Source of the DNA: Achromobacter aegrifaciens
GTDB taxonomy: Bacteria > Pseudomonadota > Gammaproteobacteria > Burkholderiales > Burkholderiaceae_B
Assembly: GCF_902859735.1 (NCBI RefSeq)
Contig: NZ_CADIJY010000005.1
Coordinates: 372,001-436,000, forward strand
DNA: 64,000 nt
Direction: 5' to 3'
Position numbers and translations under genes: made by a program. The notes beneath the pieces were generated by a model, which searched no databases, was not told the DNA's origin, and saw nothing but the letters and a program-made list of their open reading frames with translations. Positions 27,220-35,058 of the stretch are shown in pieces; within the stretch, counting starts at the first letter, position 1; every line of letters begins with the position of its first letter.

Positions 27220-28247
27220 CGTGCCGAGGACTTGGGTTCTTTGTCGTTGACCTTGACGCTGAAGCTGCCGTCCAGGATGGCCTTCTGCTTGGCCTGGACC
27301 TTGGCCATCAGGTCGGCGGGAATCTTGCTTTCGAAGGTGCCCAGCGGCGCCAGCGAGGAACCCTTGTGCTTCATCAGAGAATACTGGCCGTAGTCGTCGG
27401 CCTTGAACGTGCCGGCGCGCACCTGCTTGAGCGCTTCCTCGATGGTGGGTTCCATGCTCCACAGCGCCGAGGCGACCACGGTCTCCGGATACTGCTGCTG
27501 CGTGTCGATGACGTTGCCGATGGCCAGCTTGCCGCGTTCCTTGGCGGCGTCCGACACGCCGAAGCGCTCGGCGTAGAGCACGTCCGCGCCCTTGTCGATC
27601 ATGGCGAAGGCGGCTTCCTTGGCCTTCGGGGGATCGAACCAGGAACCGATGAAGGTCACGGTGAACTCGGCCTGTGGATTCACTTCCTTGGCGCCTTCGA
27701 TGAAGGCGTGCATCAGGCGGTTCACTTCAGGAATGGGGTAGCCGCCCACCAGGCCGATCTTGCCCGTCTTGCTCATGCCGCCGGCGATCATGCCGGTCAG
27801 GTAGGCGGGTTCCTGGATGTAGTTGTCGAACACCGAGAAGTTGGGCTGCTGCGGCTTGCCCGAGGAGCCCATCAGGAAAGCGGTCTGCGGATAGTCCTTG
27901 GCCACCTTGCGGGCGGCGGCTTCCACGGCGAAGGCCTCGCCCACCACCAGCTTGTTGCCTTGTTCCGCGTACTGGCGCATCACGCGCTCGTAGTCGGCGT
28001 TGGTGACGTTTTCCGAGAACGTGTATTCGATCTCGCCGCGATCGCGGGCCGCGACCAGCGCCTTGTGGATGCGCGACACCCATTGCTGTTCGACCGGCAC
28101 CGTGTAGATGGCGGCGACCTTGGTCTTGGCGGGCGCCTGGGCCAGGGCGGCGCCCGAGAACATCAGCGCGCCGGCGGCGGCCGCGGCCAGCTTGAGCAGG
28201 CCGCGGCGGGCGATGCCGGCGACGGACGGGGTGGAAGAGGCTTTCAT
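27216..28247 (-). CDS. BMP-family (Med/PnrA-like) substrate-binding protein
   Basis: This 343-residue periplasmic protein has an N-terminal export signal with 'ARRGLLKLAAAAAGALMFSGAALAQA', which contains an RR-x-L-L-K pattern and could use Tat. The mature part has the BMP features 'VAAIYTVPVEQQWVSRIHKAL', 'MGSSGKPQQPNFSVFDNYIQEPAYLTGMIAG' and 'GKIGLVGGYPIPEVNRLMHAF'. It is the first gene of the importer operon. PnrA-type proteins bind purine nucleosides. Upstream is a roughly 285-base structured leader. Confidence 0.9.
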   Translation of the reverse strand: MKASSTPSVAGIARRGLLKLAAAAAGALMFSGAALAQAPAKTKVAAIYTVPVEQQWVSRIHKALVAARDRGEIEYTFSENVTNADYERVMRQYAEQGNKLVVGEAFAVEAAARKVAKDYPQTAFLMGSSGKPQQPNFSVFDNYIQEPAYLTGMIAGGMSKTGKIGLVGGYPIPEVNRLMHAFIEGAKEVNPQAEFTVTFIGSWFDPPKAKEAAFAMIDKGADVLYAERFGVSDAAKERGKLAIGNVIDTQQQYPETVVASALWSMEPTIEEALKQVRAGTFKADDYGQYSLMKHKGSSLAPLGTFESKIPADLMAKVQAKQKAILDGSFSVKVNDKEPKSSAR

Positions 28248-28410
28248 GCGGGTGACTCCTGCGAAGGGAGGGAAAGGGATGGGAATTGGAGGCGATGCGC
28301 GCTGGCCCGCGCGCGGCTGGCGCGCGCGCGGCCGCGGCCCCGTTCCATATGGCCGCCGCCGGCAGGCGTGCCGGGACTAGCGTACGGAAACGAGGGCGTG
28401 GGATCGGTCA

Positions 28411-28446
28411 TCGGATGGGGAGCGCCAGGCGACGCGCCCCATCCGA
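28411..28446 (-). promoter_or_regulatory. Leader hairpin of the BMP operon
   Basis: This is a perfect 10-bp inverted repeat (TCGGATGGGG / CCCCATCCGA) with a 16-base GC-rich loop. It lies in the presumed 5' leader, about 165 bases upstream of the first start codon. Confidence 0.45.
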
Positions 28447-28537
28447 ATGGTCGGGTTCGCAGCCAGCCCTGGCGAAGCAAGTTGTATGCCATGGGGCATT
28501 CCCGCGACAAGTCGGGGAAACCTGATGGCCGGGCAGG

Positions 28538-28543
28538 ATTATA
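28538..28543 (-). promoter_or_regulatory. Candidate -10 box for the BMP operon
   Basis: Perfect TATAAT on the minus strand, within GCCTATAATCC. A convincing -35 is not visible 17 bases upstream, so activation by a regulator is possible. It would give a leader of roughly 285 bases. Confidence 0.45.
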
Positions 28544-28799
28544 GGCACCCTGGCGGGGATTGGTGGCACCAGAGCGGTGCGTGTCTGCCAAGGGGTGGAC
28601 AGAGTGCGTAACCAGGTCAAAGTTCAGGGAGTCTGAAATTTCATCTGGGCAGGGGGCAAGAATCCTGGCGACGCTTCATTATTGTGCCTTGAACTCTGTT
28701 TGCACACTGGCGAAGGAAACAGAGCGGGCAGGTACACGCCAGTCTGAGAGAGTGGCGGCGGTGCGGTCCGACTTGACGTATCGGTCGCACAAATAGGGA

Positions 28800-28819
28800 G
28801 GCCCCACCGAAGTGGGGCC
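28800..28819. promoter_or_regulatory. Tetraloop hairpin upstream of the Abi-like gene
   Basis: GGCCCCAC-CGAA-GTGGGGCC is a perfect 8-bp stem. Read on the minus strand the loop is UUCG closed by C-G, an exceptionally stable tetraloop. No T run follows on either strand, so a simple terminator is unlikely. Confidence 0.5.
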
Positions 28820-28972
28820 ATCGTTCGGACCTAGTTGCATCACCAGCATTCACATCTGGGAGTGGCTTTTCTAGGGCAGCGCGTTGACTGTACCGTTTTT
28901 GAGCATGACTTTCAACCAAGCTTTCGGCGATGTGTGCAGGAGCGCCCTGCTTGGAAGGGGAGAATAGGACTA

Positions 28973-29614
28973 ATGGAATGGAAACTGCGGGAAACGGTGT
29001 TCTCCGCCCCGCGAATGGGGCGCTATCTGAACAGCTATGGCGGAGACGCGTTGCGGGCGGCCGTTGCCTACGATCACAATGTCCGGTTGGCGCAGGCGCT
29101 GATGCCCGCCTTGCAGACAATGGAGATCGTTCTTCGCAACGCCGTCCATCGAAGCCTGAGCAGGTCGATGGGAAGCGCCGACTGGTGGAATGGTCTGCCC
29201 TCCCCTGAGTTCGAGTGGCTGCACGTGGCGGTGGGAGACGCGGGGATCAAGATCCGGCGACGCCGGGAACGCGTCACTACTGACAAGATCGTTGCCGAAT
29301 TGACTTTTGGATCGTGGACGCGGCTGTTCAATGCCCAGCATGGGCGCACGTTATGGGGGCGCCTCCTCCTGGCCTTTCCCACCTGTCCGAAAGCCAAGCG
29401 CCGACGTGGCCCGATCAGTTCGTCCCTGAACCGCATTCGGGATTTGCGCAACCGGGTCATGCACCATGAACCGCTGCTGTGGGTAGAGCCTTCGGTGAAG
29501 GATATCCATGGCGATATCCAGGAGGTCCTGGATTGGATCGATCCGGGCATCAACCGCTGGCTCGTCCATCACGACTCCTTGCCAGCGAGATGGGCTGAAT
29601 GCGCGGCGATTTGA
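28973..29614 (+). CDS. Abi-like (Abi_2/HEPN) defence protein
   Basis: This 213-residue helical protein has the layout of AbiD/AbiF-type abortive-infection proteins: 'YLNSYGGDALRAAVAYDHNVRLAQALMPALQTMEIVLRNAVH' near the N-terminus, a 'GFW'-like 'LTFGSWTRLF' segment, and a C-terminal HEPN motif RNRVMHHEP. R159 and H164 form the R-N-x3-H pair expected of HEPN ribonucleases. It is a single gene without a visible antitoxin, with a base composition less GC-rich than its flanks, consistent with horizontal gain. The start is set by the family N-terminus and GGAAGGGGAG upstream. Its action against phage is inferred from family only. Confidence 0.78.
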   Translation: MEWKLRETVFSAPRMGRYLNSYGGDALRAAVAYDHNVRLAQALMPALQTMEIVLRNAVHRSLSRSMGSADWWNGLPSPEFEWLHVAVGDAGIKIRRRRERVTTDKIVAELTFGSWTRLFNAQHGRTLWGRLLLAFPTCPKAKRRRGPISSSLNRIRDLRNRVMHHEPLLWVEPSVKDIHGDIQEVLDWIDPGINRWLVHHDSLPARWAECAAI

Positions 29615-29748
29615 ACCGTCCAGCCCAGACTGAACGAAATTCGATGCATGGAACGGGCCGTTGCGGCTGCCCACACCCCGATCCAGGGCCCGCGCGCCTA
29701 AAATCCCAGGCATGAGCCGCGCGCGTGGCGCGGCAAGCTGGAAGACCC

Positions 29749-30678
29749 ATGCAAGATATACAACTGCTGCTGGAACAGTACGGCGGGTGGCTGGTGTTCG
29801 CCAACGTGCTGGTCGAGCAGGCCGGCCTGCCGGTGCCCGCCTATCCCATGCTGATTGCCGCCGGCGCGCTGGCCGGCGCGGGTGGGTGGCTCGTGCCCTG
29901 GATGGCGGCTACGGTTGCCTGCCTGCTGGCCGACAGCCTCTGGTACGTGGCCGGCCAGCGCTACGGCTCGCGCCTGTTGGGCGTGATCTGCAAGATGTCG
30001 CTGTCGCAGGACTCCTGCATCCGGCAGACGCAGCGCCTGTACCTGCGCATCGGCGTGCGCGCGCTGCTGGTGTGCAAGTTCCTGCCTGGCGCGGGGGCGT
30101 TGTCCACCGTGATGGCGGGCCTGACGGGTACGCCCTACCGCCGTTTCCTGGGCTACGACATCGTGGGCTCCCTGATCTGGTCGGGTTCGGCCCTGCTGCT
30201 GGGCGGCCTGTTCCACAACGTGGTCAACGATGTGCTGGAAATCCTCGGCACCTACGGTGCGATGGGGCTGGGCGTGCTGGCGGCGGTGCTGGCGCTGTAC
30301 ATCCTGGCGCGCTTCCTGCGGCGCCGGATCCTGCTGCGCAGCCTGCGCGTGATTCCGCGCCTGTCGGTGGACGAGCTGATGCAGTGGCGCCAGGACGGCC
30401 GCAATGCGCTGGTGTTCGACGTGCGCCCCGAGGCGGTGCGCGAAGAGCAGCGCATCCCCGGCGCCATCGCCGTGGACCTGAAAGCGCCCTTGCCCCGGCT
30501 GGATGCCCAGGCGCTGGAATCCGACATCGTCGTGTACTGCGCCTGCCCCAACGAGGTGTCGGCCGCGCTGCTGGCGTCGCGGCTGCGCGCCGCGGGCTAC
30601 CCCAAGACCTGGGCCTTGCGCGGCGGTTACCAAGCCTGGCAGGAGCACGAACACCCGCTCCCCCCGCAAGGCGCATAA
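29749..30678 (+). CDS. DedA (VTT) membrane protein fused to rhodanese domain
   Basis: This 309-residue protein has residues 1-200 forming a DedA/SNARE-associated (VTT) membrane domain ('VLVEQAGLPVPAYPMLIAAGALAG', 'CKFLPGAGALSTVMAGLTG'). DedA proteins are linked to lipid-carrier flipping and membrane homeostasis. Residues about 210-305 form a cytoplasmic rhodanese domain ('LVFDVRPEAVREEQRIPGAI', active-site loop VYCACPNEVS with C264). A sulfurtransfer or phosphatase-like role at the membrane is inferred. The start at 29749 is chosen for the best DedA N-terminus; eight in-frame residues upstream are possible. Confidence 0.87.
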   Translation: MQDIQLLLEQYGGWLVFANVLVEQAGLPVPAYPMLIAAGALAGAGGWLVPWMAATVACLLADSLWYVAGQRYGSRLLGVICKMSLSQDSCIRQTQRLYLRIGVRALLVCKFLPGAGALSTVMAGLTGTPYRRFLGYDIVGSLIWSGSALLLGGLFHNVVNDVLEILGTYGAMGLGVLAAVLALYILARFLRRRILLRSLRVIPRLSVDELMQWRQDGRNALVFDVRPEAVREEQRIPGAIAVDLKAPLPRLDAQALESDIVVYCACPNEVSAALLASRLRAAGYPKTWALRGGYQAWQEHEHPLPPQGA

Positions 30679-30729
30679 TTCCGCCATGAGCCCGCGCAGA
30701 CGGCGGGCGGCCTACAAGGAGAGACAGGC

Positions 30730-31656
30730 ATGCGGATTTTGTTCTTGGGCGCCGGCGGCACCGGCGGCTACTTTGGCGGACGGGCGGCCCAGGCGGGCGC
30801 GGACGTGACCTTCCTGGTGCGCGAGCCGCGCGCCGCGCGGATCCGCGAACAGGGCCTGCGCATCAAGAGCCCGCTGGGCGATGCCACGCTGCAGCCGCAG
30901 CTGGTCACGCAACAGACCTTGCAAGGCAGCTACGACGTGGTGGTGCTGAGCTGCAAGGCCTATGACCTGGCCAGCGCCATCGAGGCCATCCGTCCCGCGG
31001 TCGGGCCCGATACCGCCGTGCTGCCCATCATGAACGGCGTGCTGCAGTACGACGTGCTGGACCGCGAATTCGAACCGCATCGTGTGCTGGGCGGACTGTG
31101 CCAGATCAACGCCACCCTGGGCCCCGAGGGCGAAGTGGTGCATCTGGGCAAGTACGCCAACATCGTCTTCGGCGAGCGCGCCGGCCCCGCCCGCAGCGAA
31201 CGCTGCGTCGCGCTGGAACAGGCCCTGGCCGGCGGCGAATACGTCAGCCGCCTGAGCACCGACATCTACCAGGACATCTGGGAAAAATACGTGTTCCTGA
31301 CCACGCTGGCCGCAGCCACCTGCCTGATGCGCGGCTCGGTCGGGCAGATTGCCTCTACCGACGACGGCATCGACATCATGAGCGGGCTGCTGCAGGAATC
31401 GCAGGCCGTTGCCGCCGCGTCGGGCCACGCCGTGCGGCCGGAGGCTGACGCCTCGGCGCGCAAGCTGATTACCGACCGTACCCAGCCCGTCACCGCGTCG
31501 ATGTTCCGCGACCTGAGCCAGGGACTGCCGGTGGAGGCCGACCACATCGTCGGCGACATGGTGCGGCGTGCCCGCACCCTGGGCGTGGACGCGACCTACC
31601 TGCGCACGGCTTACGCGCATCTGCAGGTCTATCAGGCGCAGCGCGCCGCGGCCTGA
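30730..31656 (+). CDS. panE: 2-dehydropantoate 2-reductase-family protein
   Basis: This 308-residue NADPH-dependent reductase of the PanE family converts ketopantoate to pantoate in pantothenate synthesis. The dinucleotide motif GAGGTGGYFGG is at the N-terminus, then 'VVLSCKAYDLASAIEAI', 'LPIMNGVLQYD' and a catalytic Lys in 'IWEKYVFLTTLAAATCLMR'. The C-terminal ApbA_C domain is complete. Several PanE paralogues occur in this bacterial group, so the true pantothenate enzyme may be elsewhere. GGAGAG precedes the ATG. Confidence 0.82.
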   Translation: MRILFLGAGGTGGYFGGRAAQAGADVTFLVREPRAARIREQGLRIKSPLGDATLQPQLVTQQTLQGSYDVVVLSCKAYDLASAIEAIRPAVGPDTAVLPIMNGVLQYDVLDREFEPHRVLGGLCQINATLGPEGEVVHLGKYANIVFGERAGPARSERCVALEQALAGGEYVSRLSTDIYQDIWEKYVFLTTLAAATCLMRGSVGQIASTDDGIDIMSGLLQESQAVAAASGHAVRPEADASARKLITDRTQPVTASMFRDLSQGLPVEADHIVGDMVRRARTLGVDATYLRTAYAHLQVYQAQRAAA

Positions 31657-31918
31657 ACGCCGCCCTGTCTGGCGGCCCCCTGTTCAAGCGGGCCCGCCGG
31701 GAGCACACTGGCCTGACGGCGGCGAAGACGCCGGCAGGGCTGCCTCTTCGGTTCGTTCCGGGCGGGTTTGCCAGGTATTGGTGCATAAATTGCAAAAAAC
31801 TCATCCGGCTTTACGGGTTTTTTGATCGGATTTGTACGAATAGTATGGCTTTGCCTGAGCCGGAGCGTTGCGCCGCAAGTTGCGGCGGCTCTGGCTCCCC
31901 TACCCAAGGAGCAAGACC

Positions 31919-32530
31919 ATGAAAGTTGCATTGATCGGAATCACCGGCCGCGTGGGTTCGCGCGTGGCGGACGAATTGCTCAAGCGCGGCCACCAGGTCA
32001 CGGGCATCGCCCGCAACCTGTCCGACGTGAATCCGCAGCTCGGCCTGACCATCAAGCAGGGCGACGCCACCGATCCCGAAGCGCTGACCTCGTTGCTGAA
32101 GGGCCACGACGCCGTGATCAGCGCGTCGCGCTTCGTATCGTCGGACGCCAAGCCGCTCCTGAGCGCCGTGAAGGACGCGGGCGTGCCGCGCCTGCTCGTG
32201 GTCGGCGGCGCGGGCAGCCTGCTGGTTGCCCCCGGCAAGATGCTGATCGACACCCCCGAATTCCCCGATGCCTACAAGCCCGAGGCGCGCGCCGGCGTGG
32301 TGTTCCTGGACACGCTGCGCCATGAAAAAGTGCTGAACTGGACCTTCCTGTCGCCTTCGGCGCTGTTCGAGCCGGGCGAGCGCACTGGCCAGTTCCGTTT
32401 GGGCGATGACACCCTGCTGGCCGATGACGAAGGCAAGAGCTGGATCTCGATGGAAGACTATGCCATTGCGCTGGTCGATGAACTCGAGACGCCCAAGCAT
32501 TCGCGCCGCCGCTATACCGTCGGCTATTGA
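31919..32530 (+). CDS. NAD(P)-binding NmrA/YwnB-like atypical SDR
   Basis: This 203-residue Rossmann protein begins 'MKVALIGITGRVGSRVADELLKRGHQVTGIARN', with the G-x-x-G-x-x-G nucleotide motif of the NAD_binding_10 family. Relatives include flavin reductases and anthranil-like redox sensors. AAGGAGC precedes the start. Upstream (31657-31918) lie an AT-rich dyad around 31794-31820 and a nested hairpin (GCCGCAA-G-TTGCGGC region near 31873-31890) in the likely 5' leader. It is probably the first gene of a short + strand run. Confidence 0.82.
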   Translation: MKVALIGITGRVGSRVADELLKRGHQVTGIARNLSDVNPQLGLTIKQGDATDPEALTSLLKGHDAVISASRFVSSDAKPLLSAVKDAGVPRLLVVGGAGSLLVAPGKMLIDTPEFPDAYKPEARAGVVFLDTLRHEKVLNWTFLSPSALFEPGERTGQFRLGDDTLLADDEGKSWISMEDYAIALVDELETPKHSRRRYTVGY

Positions 32531-32665
32531 TCCTGGCCGTCCGCGGATCACGAAGGGCCTCGGCAAGAGGCCCTTTTCCATTGGGGGCCTAGGCCCGGAA
32601 TCCATGTTTTTGTTTGTAAACTGGCGCACCGCCAGCCGGCGTTCCGACACCTGAGTTTGCCCCGT

Positions 32666-33124
32666 ATGCGTATGAAGTTGAAATCGTTGGCCCTATGTCT
32701 GCTGGTTGCCGCCACCTGTCTGGCAGCCGCGCCGGCTAGCGCGGCCGCACCCCAGTCCAACAAGGACCTCGTGGTGGCGTTCTTTCGCATGATGTTCCAG
32801 GACCGCGACGTCGACGAGGCGGTGCGCCTGTACGTCAGCCCGAACTACGTCCAGCACAACCCCTACATGCAGGATGGCGTTGGTCCGCTGGTGGATTTCT
32901 TTCCCGCCTATTTCGAGCAGCATCCGCAGTCCATCGTTGAAATCAAGCGCGTGATCGCCGAGGGCGACCTGGTGCTGATCCACAACCTGTGGCGCGATTC
33001 GCCGGAAGACCGGGGTCAGGCCGTCATGGACATCTTCCGCGTGGAAGACGGCAAGATCGTGGAACACTGGGACGTGAGCCAGGAAATCCCCGAGAACCCC
33101 GCCAACAAGAACGGCATGTTCTAG
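32666..33124 (+). CDS. Exported SnoaL/NTF2-like protein
   Basis: This protein of about 152 residues has a Sec signal ('KLKSLALCLLVAATCLAAAPASAAA') and an NTF2-like cone fold: 'NKDLVVAFFRMMFQDRDVDEAVRLYVSPNYVQHNP', 'IDIFRVEDGKIVEHWDV'-type ending, as in polyketide-cyclase SnoaL proteins. It probably acts in the periplasm on an unknown small molecule. ATG at 32666 or 32672 are both possible starts. The flavin reductase gene begins 10 bases after the stop. Confidence 0.8.
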   Translation: MRMKLKSLALCLLVAATCLAAAPASAAAPQSNKDLVVAFFRMMFQDRDVDEAVRLYVSPNYVQHNPYMQDGVGPLVDFFPAYFEQHPQSIVEIKRVIAEGDLVLIHNLWRDSPEDRGQAVMDIFRVEDGKIVEHWDVSQEIPENPANKNGMF

Positions 33125-33134
33125 GAAGCGCCGC

Positions 33135-33704
33135 ATGTCCAGCATCGAACCCGTAGACCTGTCCCGCGCCTATCTACTGCTGAACCACGGCCCCACGGTG
33201 CTGGTGACCAGCGCCCATGGCGATGCGCGCAACGTCATGGCGGCCGCCTGGGCCATGCCCCTGGACTTCAGTCCGCCCAAGATGCTGGTGGTGGTGGACA
33301 AGAACACCTACACGCGCGGTCTGATCGAGGCGTCGGGCGAATTCGCGCTGTGCATCCCGTCGCGCGCGCAGGCCCGCGCCACGCTGCGGGTGGGCACCGA
33401 TTCCGGGCGCGACGAAGACAAATTCCAGGCCAGCGGCCTGACGACCTTCCCCGCCAGCAAGATCGGCGCGCCGCTCATCAGCGGTTGCCTGGGCTGGCTG
33501 GAATGCCGCGTCGTGCCCGAACCGCACAACCAGCAGGCCTACGACCTCTTCATCGGCGAAGTCGTGGCCGCGTGGGCCGCGCCTGAAGTGTTTTCCGGCA
33601 ATCGCTGGCATTTCCCCGACGACGAGCGCCGTTCGGTCCATTACGTGGCGGGCGGCTCCTTCTTCGCCACCGGCGAAGCCTTCAACGTTTCCGATCCGGA
33701 GTAA
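33135..33704 (+). CDS. Flavin reductase-like protein
   Basis: This 189-residue FMN-binding split-barrel protein has 'GPTVLVTSAHGDARNVMAAAWAMPLDFSPPKMLVVVDKNTYT', typical of DIM6/NTAB flavin reductases, and a second half 'LGWLECRVVPEP'. It is the window's second such protein (the other at 10195) but of a different subgroup. It sits tightly between the NTF2-like and deoxyribosyltransferase genes (gap of 2 bases downstream), so co-translation is likely. Confidence 0.83.
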   Translation: MSSIEPVDLSRAYLLLNHGPTVLVTSAHGDARNVMAAAWAMPLDFSPPKMLVVVDKNTYTRGLIEASGEFALCIPSRAQARATLRVGTDSGRDEDKFQASGLTTFPASKIGAPLISGCLGWLECRVVPEPHNQQAYDLFIGEVVAAWAAPEVFSGNRWHFPDDERRSVHYVAGGSFFATGEAFNVSDPE

Positions 33705-33706
33705 CC

Positions 33707-34219
33707 ATGATGCGCAGCGTATATCTGGCGGGTTTCGACGTGTTCCTGCCTGATGCGGCGGCGCACGGCAAACGCTTGAAGGCGCTGTGCGCCACCTACG
33801 GTTTCGACGGCCTGTTTCCGCTGGACAATGAAGCGCCGCAGGGCTTGTCCGGCCAGGCGCTGGCCCAATGGATCTATCGCGAGAACGTCGCGCTCATCCG
33901 GCGCGCGGACATGGTGATGGCGAACCTCAATCCGTTTCGCGGCGCCGAACCCGATTCGGGCACGGCATTTGAAGTCGGCTACGCCATCGCCTGCGGCAAG
34001 CCGGTATGGGCTTACACCGGCCAGGCAGGCTCGTTGATCGATCAGGTGGCGGTGGGGGCTGCGGCAGACGACGGCGCATCGCGCATGGTCGATGCCGAGG
34101 GCTACACCGTGGAAGACTTCGGCCTGAACCTGAATCTGATGCTGGCGTGCAGCGCCCGCATCGTCACGGGCAGCGCCGCCGACTGCCTGGCGCAGATGGC
34201 CCGCGAACCGGGACGCTGA
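33707..34219 (+). CDS. Nucleoside 2-deoxyribosyltransferase
   Basis: This 170-residue enzyme swaps bases between deoxyribonucleosides in salvage. It begins 'SVYLAGFDVFLPDAAAHGKRL' and has 'VMANLNPFRGAEPDSGTAFEVGYAIACGKPVWAY', where the Glu in 'TAFEVG' is the family's nucleophile. The start is 2 bases after the flavin reductase stop. It is convergent with the TetR gene, ending 21 bases from it. Why it is coupled to a flavin reductase is unclear. Confidence 0.87.
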   Translation: MMRSVYLAGFDVFLPDAAAHGKRLKALCATYGFDGLFPLDNEAPQGLSGQALAQWIYRENVALIRRADMVMANLNPFRGAEPDSGTAFEVGYAIACGKPVWAYTGQAGSLIDQVAVGAAADDGASRMVDAEGYTVEDFGLNLNLMLACSARIVTGSAADCLAQMAREPGR

Positions 34220-34240
34220 CCGTCCCGAACCATGGCGCGG

Positions 34241-34909
34241 CTAGCTGCGCGCCGTTTTCGCTGCCTTTGCTGCCTTCGGCGGCGCGCGGCGCGCGGCGGG
34301 TTCGCCCAGGTATCCCATCACCGCGTTGACCACGGCCTGTTCCAACTGCTGCGTCGAGAATCCCGCGGGCGGTTCCAGCGCCGCGGCATGCACCAGTGAC
34401 TCCATGATGCGCAACACCACATAGGTCGCCAGATCCCGGTCCTGCTGCGCGATTTCGGCGCGATGCAGTTCCAGAAGATGGCGCATGCGCCTGTGGATAT
34501 CCTGGTCCGCGCGGCTGTGTTCGTGCGGCTGGTCGAACAGCGGAAACTCCCTTTCCAGCACGCGGTGCAGCGCGGGTTCCAGCAGGTGGGCGTGCAGCAT
34601 CGCCTCGACGATGGCCGCGACGCGCTCGCGCAGCGTGGCCGCGGGATTGCTGTCCAGGACCGAGTCGATGACGTCCAGCATCTGGTTGTCGTGGCGGTTG
34701 TGCAGCGCCGCGATCAGGGCGTTCTTGTTGGGGAAGTACTGATACAGCGAGCCGACGCTGACGCCGGCTGTTTCCGCGATCAGATTGGTATTGGTGCCCG
34801 CATAGCCGTGGGTGGCCAGAACGCGAGCCGTGGCTTGCAAAATCGTCTCTACGGTGTGCTGGGATCTGAGCTGGCGCGGCGATTTCCGGGGCTGTGGAAT
34901 GGCGGTCAT
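34241..34909 (-). CDS. TetR-family repressor
   Basis: This 222-residue regulator has its helix-turn-helix in residues 20-65 ('TVETILQATARVLATHGYAGTNTNLIAETAGVSVGSLYQYFPNKNALIAAL') and a divergent helical ligand-binding domain with a TetR_C-like tail. It is divergent from the MFS gene at 35059; two 18-base dyads lie between them. The usual logic would be repression of the exporter and of itself, relieved by a drug-like ligand. Confidence 0.9.
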   Translation of the reverse strand: MTAIPQPRKSPRQLRSQHTVETILQATARVLATHGYAGTNTNLIAETAGVSVGSLYQYFPNKNALIAALHNRHDNQMLDVIDSVLDSNPAATLRERVAAIVEAMLHAHLLEPALHRVLEREFPLFDQPHEHSRADQDIHRRMRHLLELHRAEIAQQDRDLATYVVLRIMESLVHAAALEPPAGFSTQQLEQAVVNAVMGYLGEPAARRAPPKAAKAAKTARS

Positions 34910-34935
34910 GGGTACTGTGAAAGGCGAGTATCGAA

Positions 34936-34953
34936 TATGAGCAATGGCTCATA
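34936..34953. promoter_or_regulatory. Candidate TetR operator 1
   Basis: TATGAGC-AATG-GCTCATA is a perfect 7+7 palindrome, 27 bases before the TetR start codon, in the TetR/MFS intergenic region. Confidence 0.6.
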
Positions 34954-35015
34954 AAATTTCCAGCAGGCAATCCGGTTCATCGCCCGCACACGGGGATTAT
35001 GCCATCGGCGGTTTT

Positions 35016-35033
35016 CAAACTGGTTCCGGTTTG
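35016..35033. promoter_or_regulatory. Candidate operator 2 upstream of the MFS gene
   Basis: CAAACTGG-TT-CCGGTTTG is an 18-base dyad with a single mismatched pair, 26 bases before the MFS start codon. It differs in sequence from operator 1, so it could bind another protein. Confidence 0.4.
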
Positions 35034-35058
35034 CGCATCTCTCACTTAAGGAAATTCA

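Larger units (their letters stand above)
28248..28972. other. Long gene-free region, importer leader plus accessory gap
   Basis: These 725 bases lie between the divergent BMP operon and the Abi-like gene. The left part (28248-28545) reads as the leader of the BMP operon, with a TATAAT box and a 10-bp hairpin. The right part is visibly richer in A/T than its surroundings. It holds an 8-bp inverted repeat (CTCTGTTT at 28694, AAACAGAG at 28717), a cUUCGg-type hairpin at 28800-28819 and a TTGACT (28884-28889) that could be the -35 of the Abi gene. Open frames here have no family content. Confidence 0.5.

Noticed and set aside
28560-28796. 78-codon open frame in the gap before the Abi-like gene
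   Set aside because: No ribosome-binding site, no domain, and the region contains hairpins that explain it better as non-coding.
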